Origin: an uncultured Bacteroidota bacterium
GTDB taxonomy: Bacteria; Bacteroidota; Bacteroidia; Bacteroidales; P3
DNA length: 64,000 nt
Direction of reading: 5' to 3'
Assembly: GCA_902777005.1 (NCBI GenBank)
Contig: CACYSB010000012.1
Span: 87,873-151,872, forward strand
Below are positions 36,443 to 44,239 of this stretch, piece after piece; position 1 is the stretch's first letter; each line of letters starts with the position of its first letter. Both the position numbers and the translations under genes were made by a program. The notes beneath the pieces are model-generated. The model was given only the letters and a program-made list of their open reading frames with translations. It did no database searches and was not told the origin of the DNA.

Positions 36443-37510
36443 TTATTCACGTATTATTCTGTTTGTAATCAAATAATAAAGTACAGCATAAATTGTATTC
36501 ACGCTTACCGCATTACCAGCTTGCTTATACATTGCACCGTCAGCAACTTTTGCATTTGTTGCCTTAGCGGCAAAATCATCTGGAAAACCTTGAAGCATAA
36601 AAGCTTCTTTTGGCGTTAGTTTTCGTATAGGGATTCTAGCAAGTTGGTCCTTAGTCATCCTTTCTGAAGGTCTGTCTGCACCGTTCGACCGTATAAACAG
36701 GTCGCTATAATAATTATCTTGGCAAGCTCTGTGCATTTTGTGCATTGTTGCTGTTAGTGGCCTTGCAACCATCTGGTCTATTTCTGATTTTGACACAAAT
36801 CCAGCGCTTCCATTACTCAATAAGGTCGGCTTTATTCTTTCTGATAGGTAATACTTGGCATCAGCGTTTTTATCTAGAACGTCAATGATGGAGTCGTAAG
36901 AGTTCAAAGAAGAAGCATTCCAATCCATCTCTTCAAAAGATTGCCTCACCAGCTCTGAAGAGAATTCAAAATTGCCCAAATGATGCCGCCTTGCAAAAAT
37001 GATTACTCGATTCCGCTTCTGCGGTAATCCGTAATCATTCGAGTTAAAAACATCCATTTTGACGATATATCCTGCGTTTTCCAGTTCTCTCCTTATGACA
37101 GCAATGGTGTTTCCTCCATCATGATTCATCAAGTTTTTCACATTCTCTAGTAAAACATAACGAGGATGCCTGCTGTTTATCATATCCATGATTCTAAAGA
37201 ACATCTGTCCCCTTTCCTCTCCAAATCCTTCTTGTTTCCCCATCATACTAAATGTTTGACATGGAAAACCACCAGAGAGTAGTTGATAGCGAGGAAGGCT
37301 CCTCATGGCGCGTTTATCATTTACAAAGGTAACAATATCACCCATTGCCAATTCTCCTGTAGTATCAAAATTGGCATTGTATGTATCTATGGCTTTTCTG
37401 TCAATTTCAGAATATGCAACAGTATAAATATTCAAGCCCAGATCTTGTGAGATGAGATCCATTGCTCGTCTAAAGCCTCCTATTCCTGCAAATAACTCTA
37501 CGTGGTTCAT
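36443..37510 (-). CDS. DNA (cytosine-5)-methyltransferase, LlaJI-like M1
   Basis: A 355-residue m5C methyltransferase: motif I MNHVELFAGIGGFRRAMDL, catalytic motif IV LLSGGFPCQTFSMMGKQ, motif VI VLLENVKNLMNHDGG, motif VIII DYGLPQKRNRVIIFARR, and C-terminal QAGNAVSVNTIYAV. It overlaps the second methyltransferase by four bases. In LlaJI two such enzymes each modify one strand of an asymmetric site (GACGC); whether the target is the same here is unknown. Confidence 0.93.
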   Translation of the reverse strand: MNHVELFAGIGGFRRAMDLISQDLGLNIYTVAYSEIDRKAIDTYNANFDTTGELAMGDIVTFVNDKRAMRSLPRYQLLSGGFPCQTFSMMGKQEGFGEERGQMFFRIMDMINSRHPRYVLLENVKNLMNHDGGNTIAVIRRELENAGYIVKMDVFNSNDYGLPQKRNRVIIFARRHHLGNFEFSSELVRQSFEEMDWNASSLNSYDSIIDVLDKNADAKYYLSERIKPTLLSNGSAGFVSKSEIDQMVARPLTATMHKMHRACQDNYYSDLFIRSNGADRPSERMTKDQLARIPIRKLTPKEAFMLQGFPDDFAAKATNAKVADGAMYKQAGNAVSVNTIYAVLYYLITNRIIRE

Positions 37511-38640
37511 AAGAATTTCATTATGCCGTCTCCTATGGCCTTTGCAAGTTTAACAGGTACAGCGTTGCCGATTTGTGCATACCACAAATTCTGAGCACCA
37601 GTAAATACAAAATCATCAGGGAAAGTTTGAATACGAGCAGATTCTCTAGGGCTTAGCCCTCTGGCTTCCCATGGATGAATGTACATATTACAATCGAACT
37701 TCATGTGCGAAGTGATTGTCTTACAGATTTGATTCTCGTCCAGTTTAAAATATTTGTCTTTGAAAATGTCGTTGCGCCGTTTATATGGCATTATATCCGC
37801 AATTGACTCGTGCAATGAGTTCGCCCCCTGCGGTAGTCGCCTATAAATCTCAATATCGCGTTCGTTATTGTATCGGTTCTTGTGATTGTAGAGCTTGGTA
37901 ATGACCCTATTACCATTGATAAACCTGTAGAAGTCTGTCTGCGGGTATTCGAAATCTCTTTCCGTCAAACCAGAGCGAACATCTTCAACCCCACTCTGAC
38001 CTTTCCCCTTTTTCGCTTCTAAATGTGGAAGTCCATAAAGAGCATCTCGCAGTATAAAGGCATCTCTTTTATTCTTATTGATTTCTTCAAAGATTTCATT
38101 TGGAGATATCCCCACACGATTTCCTATCATGATAAAACGTTCTCTATTCTGAGGAACTCCAAAATCCTGTGCTTTAAGCACAGCATAATCATACAAGTAG
38201 TCATCTCCAAGATACTCTTTGAAGTTCTGTATGATTTCATCTTTCTTGTTCATCATACCCTTCACGTTCTCCATAATGAAAAACTTGGGGCGAACATGGC
38301 TTAGAAAAATCAGATATTGTTTGTAGAGGTTATTTCTTGGATCATCAAGTATTCTTTGCCGATTGGCCATTGAGAAACCTTGACATGGTGGACCTCCACA
38401 AACAATGGTTATTCCATCAAACAAATTATCATACCTATGAATAGTCTCATTTAGCTCGGCAATATCACCGATGTAGTAATGTTCATCTGGGAGATTGTGG
38501 TTATATTTATAGGTATTGGCAAATTGCTCAATTATTTCATTTACAAACCAGGGAGTAAAGCCCGATTGTTCCATTCCTAAGCTCAAACCTCCGCATCCAG
38601 CGAAGAGATCTATCATCTTGTATAAAGCCTTCTTTGCCAT
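37507..38640 (-). CDS. DNA (cytosine-5)-methyltransferase, LlaJI-like M2
   Basis: A 377-residue m5C methyltransferase with MIDLFAGCGGLSLGMEQSGF (motif I), IVCGGPPCQGFSMANRQ (catalytic Cys), FIMENVKGMMNKKDE (motif VI), DFGVPQNRERFIMIG (VIII) and WYAQIGNAVPVKLAKAIG (X). Its start shares a base with the GIY-YIG gene stop and its stop overlaps the next methyltransferase start. The two enzymes are clearly distinct in sequence, as expected for an asymmetric recognition site. Confidence 0.93.
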   Translation of the reverse strand: MAKKALYKMIDLFAGCGGLSLGMEQSGFTPWFVNEIIEQFANTYKYNHNLPDEHYYIGDIAELNETIHRYDNLFDGITIVCGGPPCQGFSMANRQRILDDPRNNLYKQYLIFLSHVRPKFFIMENVKGMMNKKDEIIQNFKEYLGDDYLYDYAVLKAQDFGVPQNRERFIMIGNRVGISPNEIFEEINKNKRDAFILRDALYGLPHLEAKKGKGQSGVEDVRSGLTERDFEYPQTDFYRFINGNRVITKLYNHKNRYNNERDIEIYRRLPQGANSLHESIADIMPYKRRNDIFKDKYFKLDENQICKTITSHMKFDCNMYIHPWEARGLSPRESARIQTFPDDFVFTGAQNLWYAQIGNAVPVKLAKAIGDGIMKFL

Positions 38641-39587
38641 TATTTCACAATCTCAAATTTCCATCCTAATGTTTGAGCAATACCAAGCACGTTGACAATG
38701 TTATTCCGATCCCATTCAACGCACACAACAAACTGCACTCCATCGCCACTTACTAAAACATCTTTGTCTTCGATGAAATAATGCACATGGTCATCCCCAT
38801 ATTTCTTCCAATTCTTTGCTTTCTCTATATCCTGCTGAAGAAATTCGTTCGAAGCAAATCTTTGAAGATAATCACGATTGAAAATAGCCCTCAATTCTTC
38901 AAAGGTAGTGTCCGGGAATTGATGCACGTACTCTTTTACGATTTGGAGAACCATTTCACGCTTGGAATAAGCACCTTCTCCATTCAAAGACAATTTGATA
39001 CTTCCTTTTAAATCATCACTTGTCAAATTGATAGGAGATGGCAGCACTTTTGGTGTAGGTGAAGCCAATGATGTTTTCAATATTACGTTTGGCCGTTTCT
39101 CAAAAATATCGCACCCCACAAATTTGGCCAAGAATTGAACATACTTAAAGAACTTGTCTGTTTTTCCTTTCTGCATCACATTCATGTGAGGGATTTTCCC
39201 ACTCTGCGTATTCTCAGACAAATCGTAAGATTTGACTTGTTTCGCCTTTTCTAGAGCCAAATATTCTAAGTATTGGACTTCCGTCTTGCTTAGAGTGTCC
39301 TCGTTTGTTCCCCAAAAAACCATAACCTCAGACCAAAACTCTTTCTTAATGCTATGCTGTGGTATTCTTTTGATAAAATCATCAGTCTCACCTATATAAG
39401 CCTTGGATTCTTCTTTGTTGATAAGAATATACAAGGCGGGAGATTGTAGATCTTTTTCAAAATCCTTCATAAACTCCGAATCATTACGCATGATGTTGTA
39501 GAGTTTGCACATGCAATCGTCCATACTTACGATTCGAGAGCCATTCAAATCGTCATTGTGGAGGTATGTATAAATAGTAGTTGCCAT
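38640..39587 (-). CDS. GIY-YIG domain protein
   Basis: A 315-residue protein. The segment ALYILINKEESKAYIGETDD at about residues 50-70 has the spaced Y-I-L/Y-I-G core of GIY-YIG nucleases, followed by FIKRIPQHS and an acidic TEVQYLEYLAL that can supply the catalytic Glu. The C-terminal 150 residues (KGSIKLSLNGEGAYSKREMV, KNWKKYGDDHVHYFIEDKDV) resemble the DUF4357-type extension common on such proteins. It could be an extra nuclease or a specificity factor. It overlaps M2 by one base. Confidence 0.78.
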   Translation of the reverse strand: MATTIYTYLHNDDLNGSRIVSMDDCMCKLYNIMRNDSEFMKDFEKDLQSPALYILINKEESKAYIGETDDFIKRIPQHSIKKEFWSEVMVFWGTNEDTLSKTEVQYLEYLALEKAKQVKSYDLSENTQSGKIPHMNVMQKGKTDKFFKYVQFLAKFVGCDIFEKRPNVILKTSLASPTPKVLPSPINLTSDDLKGSIKLSLNGEGAYSKREMVLQIVKEYVHQFPDTTFEELRAIFNRDYLQRFASNEFLQQDIEKAKNWKKYGDDHVHYFIEDKDVLVSGDGVQFVVCVEWDRNNIVNVLGIAQTLGWKFEIVK

Positions 39588-39596
39588 AATCGTTTA

Positions 39597-39761
39597 TTAC
39601 ATTGGCATTGCCTGAAGGATTTTTCCATCAAGCATTTTGCCGTTTTTGTGTTTGCTACGTTTGACGCCATCGCTGCCCCAAGTGCCCCACTGTTTGAAGA
39701 AGAACAAGCCGCCTCTGATGTTCCCTATTTTGTCTGTCAGTTCTGTTTTTGTAGTCTTCAT
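39597..39761 (-). CDS. small basic hypothetical protein (54 aa)
   Basis: An ATG-to-TAA frame between the protease-like gene and the GIY-YIG gene, with gaps of 23 and 9 bp, so it fits the tight operon spacing. The product, starting [20 protein letters not shown], has a Phe/Trp-rich centre ([14 protein letters not shown]) and a Lys-rich tail ([15 protein letters not shown]). No family recognised. Coding status is inferred from spacing and the absence of a better explanation for the gap. Confidence 0.5.
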   Translation of the reverse strand: MKTTKTELTDKIGNIRGGLFFFKQWGTWGSDGVKRSKHKNGKMLDGKILQAMPM

Positions 39762-39784
39762 GGTTTTGAAGGAGAGTTAAGGGA

Positions 39785-40393
39785 TTATTTCAAATCAGTA
39801 AATACCAGATTATTATCACTGTCAAATACCAACGACTCTTTATTGTGAACAAGAAACTTGGCTTCCCATGAATCTTCATCCAATGCAGCTATCTGCGCAT
39901 CATACTCATCAAGCATTTTTTCTTTTGCTGTTTTAGCATCGTCGCCCGAAAGAAAGCTTTTCAGTCCTGCCATAGCACTATTGACAAAAGGTTCTGTATC
40001 GCCCTTCACCCTAAAAGTGTCATTATAGCCAACGAAAAACAATAATCCGAGAGATTTCAGATGAGGATAAAGATTCTGCGCACATGAACAAGCCACACTA
40101 TAGAAGCCCTTGCCATTGAAATTGTAATTGGTCGTGCCACAAGACACAACAGATTTTCCAAGCTCGTTGTAAATACCATCGGAATCACCATGTCCTGCAA
40201 TGACACAGATTTGATGGGCGGACATTGCATCACAAACAATCTGCTCATTCATGTTGGGGGGACAGGCTGCGGTATAATCCACTTTGTTGTCAAGGCAGAT
40301 TTGTTTTGCTTCGTCGGCACAAGATTCAAAGAAATCATGCAACACTATGCCGGAATCGTTGTTATATGCAATCAACGCCTTTCTCATGGTCAT
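39785..40393 (-). CDS. caspase/CHAT-like putative cysteine protease
   Basis: A 202-residue protein with the two-part signature of the caspase (CD clan) fold. A strand runs into His-Gly (QICVIAGHGDSDGIYN, H68), and about 34 residues later a strand runs into Cys (GKGFYSVACSCAQNL, C102/C104); another hydrophobic strand follows (GLLFFVGYNDTF). Clan CD proteases cut target proteins and are effectors in several bacterial immune systems. The start overlaps the receiver gene stop (ATGA); a second ATG two codons later is possible. The family is my inference from motifs; I do not recall a named family. Confidence 0.62.
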   Translation of the reverse strand: MTMRKALIAYNNDSGIVLHDFFESCADEAKQICLDNKVDYTAACPPNMNEQIVCDAMSAHQICVIAGHGDSDGIYNELGKSVVSCGTTNYNFNGKGFYSVACSCAQNLYPHLKSLGLLFFVGYNDTFRVKGDTEPFVNSAMAGLKSFLSGDDAKTAKEKMLDEYDAQIAALDEDSWEAKFLVHNKESLVFDSDNNLVFTDLK

Positions 40394-41001
40394 TTCTTGG
40401 AATGGGTAAGTTGATAGATATAGTATTCGTTGAGCATTTTCTCAAAAGACTTTCCGACAGGCGTTTGAAGACGCAATTCTACAAGGATGTCGGCCCAAGT
40501 GTAGGATTTCCCTGTAGAAGCTTCGCTGAAAGCCTCCTTATTGTTGTCTTCAGGGTGACGTAGAAGCCATTGCTCAAGGACACAGTCAAATTTCGTGTCC
40601 CATTGTGTGCGGATTTTGTCGATAATGGCAATGACAGATTCAAAATCATTATTACTTCTGTCAAGATAGAAGAAATTCTCTTCGTTCATCATTTCAACGA
40701 TGGAATCAAGCGGAATGTCAGTTCGCAGCTGGTTGGCCGACATCATCACAATATAGAGCAAGGATGTTTTTTTGCGGATTTCTTTCAACAAGTCAATGCC
40801 TTTTTTATGATGACCGCTGAAGTTCCAGTCAATGAAAACTATCATCTTATTGTTCAGGTTTTCCAACACATATTCCAACCCTTTGTCAGGATCTTGAAAT
40901 ACATGGTTATAGTCAGCATCTTTATAATTCATTCTAATGTTTTGAACGAATGGCTCTTTTTCTGACAGATTGTCGTCAATAATGACTATTTTGAAATCCA
41001 T
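40390..41001 (-). CDS. response-regulator receiver domain protein
   Basis: A 203-residue protein whose first 120 residues match a receiver domain: acidic pair in VIIDDN (D9, D10), phospho-acceptor Asp58 in MIVFIDWNFSGHH, Ser88 in YIVMMSANQ. The usual conserved Lys before the last helix is not evident (FFYLDRSNND), so switching may be altered. The C-terminal 80 residues (TWADILVELRLQTPVGKSFE) show no DNA-binding motif. It lies between the kinase-like gene (6-bp gap) and the protease-like gene (4-bp overlap), and probably relays a signal between them. Confidence 0.8.
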   Translation of the reverse strand: MDFKIVIIDDNLSEKEPFVQNIRMNYKDADYNHVFQDPDKGLEYVLENLNNKMIVFIDWNFSGHHKKGIDLLKEIRKKTSLLYIVMMSANQLRTDIPLDSIVEMMNEENFFYLDRSNNDFESVIAIIDKIRTQWDTKFDCVLEQWLLRHPEDNNKEAFSEASTGKSYTWADILVELRLQTPVGKSFEKMLNEYYIYQLTHSKK

Positions 41002-41007
41002 AATCGT

Positions 41008-43110
41008 TTACTTTTTAAAGGGTATTGTAATCTTTATTGTTGTTCCAATTTTGCCGAATTCGCTGTCAACAACTTCAACCGACCCACCAAGAGACTGCAC
41101 GCGTGTTTTTACTATATACAGTCCTACACCTGCACCTCCTTGTAGTTCAGTTGTCGTATAGTACAGGGCAAACACTTGCTCTCTGTCTTCAGGAGGAATG
41201 CCTACACCTGTGTCGGAAACGAGGATTTCCAACATGTCGTTTCGCACCTCGTATGAGCAACGTATCACCTTCTGTTCTGATTCAGACATTGCTTTCACGG
41301 AATTGTCTATCAGATTCTGTAGGATATCCCTAAAGAATTGTCGGTTTGCATTCAGGACCAACTTGTCAGGGAAATCAGCCTGCAAAACGATTCCCTCACG
41401 AGAGAATACATCATCATAGTCGCCCAAGATTTCCTCGAAGGTGGTTTTCAAGTCAACCTCCTCTGGAGTCAAGTTGGACTGTGAATAGCTGAGCATATAG
41501 TTGATTACTCGATTGAGCACCTTGAAACGCTCAAACATCTCTTTAGAATAGAGTGAGAACCATTCCTCTTCCTCGGGATTCGGATAATACCGATAAAAAA
41601 ACTCTACCCTGTCGCGTATTTGGTTAAGCGTTGTGCGGACAGCATGTGTGATATTGATTGCAAACTGTTGCAGCGACATAATGCTCATGTAGATGTTTTC
41701 CTTGCGGGTGAAATCTTCCAAAGCCTTCTTCTGTTCGTTGATTGCCGTCTTCACACTGCGACCGGTCTTGCGTACTTGCTTGATAAGAGGTTCTACGGTT
41801 GGCTTCAGTTCAGGCTTTTGGGCTACCATTTCATTAAAAGCATCTACCAGGGAATTGATGTCATCGGAGGCTGCTTGCAAACCTTCCTGGGCATTGTCGC
41901 GTTTTGCCAATCGCATTTCAACCTTGTAATCTTGAAGAGCATTGAGTTGAGTAATGATGAATTTCTTCATTTCACGATACTCTTCATTGTCCACAAAGTC
42001 TTGTCGGTTGGTTGCATCTATTATTTGAGGATTTCCTTCCTTAGTGATGTCAATAACTCCCAAAAACTCACGTGTGCCAACTCTATTGAATATATCTTGG
42101 TGTACTCGTTTATCAATTCCCAAAATATCACGTTTTTGGTCGGGATTTTCATTGGTTTCTGCAAAAGGGGTGGCAATGATACCATCACGATACACTTTGA
42201 ATCCATCTATGGGGTCATTAGGGAAGGTTTTTCGGTATTCTCTACGAGCAGCTTCGTCGAAGAAAAAAATCCTCATCTTAATTCCTCCAAATGATTTTAA
42301 CGGAATGGTATGGTGTCCAAAGGTGTTCTTCCCTTTGTCGTAGAATAAGCTTTGTTGTAGTCTCTTTTCTTCGTCAAAATCTATGCTCAAATAAAGGGTT
42401 GCATCATTAAAGTCTTCCAAAGTTCTAACAGACTCCTTTTCTATTTCAAATTCGGGTGCAATCACTCGAACTTTAAATGGATAACTCAAGTTTGCAACAG
42501 GAGAAACAATCTTTGAGATTTCACGCATCAAATGCTCGATTTCTTTTTTTGTCCAAGGCTCACGGATGGCGGATATCACTAGTTTAGTTCCCGATGTATT
42601 GGGGTCTTCTGCATCAATATACGAGTAGGCATTCTCTACATCAGTAAACAAATGGATGTCATCTCCCTTCACGGATTCAGAGAAATAAGAAGACCAGTCA
42701 ATATCAACCTTAAGCCATTTCCCTGCACCCTCTTTTTTTGTGATAATGGAGACTTTGTTACCCAATTTATCAACTGCAAATCGGCCAATACCTTTTTCTC
42801 CTACACATTTCCTTTTATAAGGTTCAGGGGAATAGGGGTGAGTCCGCTTGCTGGATGTGCCAATAACCATCCACTTGTCTCGAATATCTTCAAACGACAT
42901 CCCATATCCATCATCTTCTACCCGAATAACAGACTGTTTCTCTCCTGCTCCAACATTCTCAAAAATCACACTTACATTTTGGGCATTGGCATCGTAACAG
43001 TTTTTTACCAACTCAAACAATGCCGTAACGCGATCTGTTATCAAATCACGTCCGATTAGCCGAAATGTGCTAACGTCAAATCTCCATTTTAGTGTTTGGG
43101 TATCATCCAT
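41008..43110 (-). CDS. dual-GHKL protein: HSP90/MORC-type ATPase plus histidine-kinase core
   Basis: A 700-residue soluble protein. N-terminal GHKL ATPase: N-box ALFELVKNCYDA (E33, N37), EDDGYGM (66-71), GEKGIGRFAVDKLG (104-117), followed by a transducer-like region to about 360. After a coiled coil (400-470) comes a histidine-kinase dimerisation box NITHAVRTTLNQIRDRV with candidate phospho-His489, and a second GHKL domain with NLIDNSVKAM (599-608), SDTGVGIPP (632-640) and GAGVGLYIVKTRV (659-671). No membrane segment, so it senses a cytoplasmic signal. The downstream receiver gene is the natural partner. Confidence 0.85.
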   Translation of the reverse strand: MDDTQTLKWRFDVSTFRLIGRDLITDRVTALFELVKNCYDANAQNVSVIFENVGAGEKQSVIRVEDDGYGMSFEDIRDKWMVIGTSSKRTHPYSPEPYKRKCVGEKGIGRFAVDKLGNKVSIITKKEGAGKWLKVDIDWSSYFSESVKGDDIHLFTDVENAYSYIDAEDPNTSGTKLVISAIREPWTKKEIEHLMREISKIVSPVANLSYPFKVRVIAPEFEIEKESVRTLEDFNDATLYLSIDFDEEKRLQQSLFYDKGKNTFGHHTIPLKSFGGIKMRIFFFDEAARREYRKTFPNDPIDGFKVYRDGIIATPFAETNENPDQKRDILGIDKRVHQDIFNRVGTREFLGVIDITKEGNPQIIDATNRQDFVDNEEYREMKKFIITQLNALQDYKVEMRLAKRDNAQEGLQAASDDINSLVDAFNEMVAQKPELKPTVEPLIKQVRKTGRSVKTAINEQKKALEDFTRKENIYMSIMSLQQFAINITHAVRTTLNQIRDRVEFFYRYYPNPEEEEWFSLYSKEMFERFKVLNRVINYMLSYSQSNLTPEEVDLKTTFEEILGDYDDVFSREGIVLQADFPDKLVLNANRQFFRDILQNLIDNSVKAMSESEQKVIRCSYEVRNDMLEILVSDTGVGIPPEDREQVFALYYTTTELQGGAGVGLYIVKTRVQSLGGSVEVVDSEFGKIGTTIKITIPFKK

Positions 43111-43111
43111 A

Positions 43112-44197
43112 TTATTTGTTGTTTCTAATATGCTGTTTAATACTCTCTGCTATCACTTCTCCTAATCTTGGCGGCACAGCATTCCCAATATATCTTGAGG
43201 CTTTGGAGAGAGAAACTGCTTGTTCATCGGGGAAGAACTTGTAGGTCATAGGGAACGTCTGGAACAAAGCAGCTTCACGAGCAGAGATAGCTCGATTCTG
43301 CTCAGGATGTCCAAAACGTCCATTGCCAATTCCTGTACACAGGGTGGTCATCGTGGGTGCCGGCTCATCCCATACCATTCGGCCATAGACACTTCCAAAG
43401 CTTTTGCCACCTTCTTTCTTGTGGCAATCCAACAACAACTCCTCTGGCCAGTCTTTCCAACTTCCGCCGTATGGGGTAGACAACATTCTTTGCATATTCA
43501 TTGGCGACAATGCACGACATCTATGCAACGCATCCGTTGAACATTCTTCGCCAGCCTTCAAAGGAGGAAGAGCTTCTATGGTGTCCCTTACAGTAACGTA
43601 ATTGGCTTTATCGTGAGTTGGAGGTATAAGCTCAATCTCACCTAATCGTGAGGCTAACAAGACAAGTCTTTTGCGAGTCTGTGGAATACCATAGTCCGGG
43701 CAATAGACGACTTGGTACTTGACATGATAGTTTTCCTCTTGCAATACTTTTACGAAATCTGCCAAAACCGATCTCAGTTTAAAGGAGACTATCGCAGGAA
43801 CATTCTCCATGGTCACAATGTCGGGGTGAACTTCCTTAACCAGCCGACCAAACTCGTCTAAAAGGCTGTATTTCTTCTCGTCTTTGTTTTTGTTCTTAAA
43901 AGCGTACGAAGAGAATGGCTGGCATGGTGCACATCCGGCCAAGACTTTGATGGATTTTTTCGAATACAGAGGAGATATGTCTTCTTTTGTTACTTTTCTG
44001 ATGTCTTTGTATACAAACTTTGCGTTGTTGTTAGTCTCGTAAGCATATTGGCAAGTCGCATCGACATCAAAGCCTTCAAGAATGTTGAATCCCTTTGACT
44101 TCATGCCATAACTAAGGCCTCCTATTCCGCAGAATAGGTCAACCACCTCAATGGATGGAAGCCGGCCTCGTCTTTTATGTATATCGTTCTTTGGCAT
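43112..44197 (-). CDS. DNA (cytosine-5)-methyltransferase (third)
   Basis: A 361-residue m5C methyltransferase: VVDLFCGIGGLSYGMKSKGF (motif I), VLAGCAPCQPFSSYAFKNK (catalytic), VTMENVPAIVSFK (VI), DYGIPQTRKRLVLLASRL (VIII), SRYIGNAVPPRLGEVIAES (X). It is distinct from the LlaJI-like pair and of the type often found with AIPR and HSP90-like ATPase genes. The ATG at 44197 is preferred over an upstream TTG. Only one base separates its stop from the ATPase/kinase gene. Confidence 0.93.
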   Translation of the reverse strand: MPKNDIHKRRGRLPSIEVVDLFCGIGGLSYGMKSKGFNILEGFDVDATCQYAYETNNNAKFVYKDIRKVTKEDISPLYSKKSIKVLAGCAPCQPFSSYAFKNKNKDEKKYSLLDEFGRLVKEVHPDIVTMENVPAIVSFKLRSVLADFVKVLQEENYHVKYQVVYCPDYGIPQTRKRLVLLASRLGEIELIPPTHDKANYVTVRDTIEALPPLKAGEECSTDALHRCRALSPMNMQRMLSTPYGGSWKDWPEELLLDCHKKEGGKSFGSVYGRMVWDEPAPTMTTLCTGIGNGRFGHPEQNRAISAREAALFQTFPMTYKFFPDEQAVSLSKASRYIGNAVPPRLGEVIAESIKQHIRNNK

Positions 44198-44239
44198 AAA
44201 CAATCACTATTCTTTTATTTCCACTTCCATCGCAAGGAA

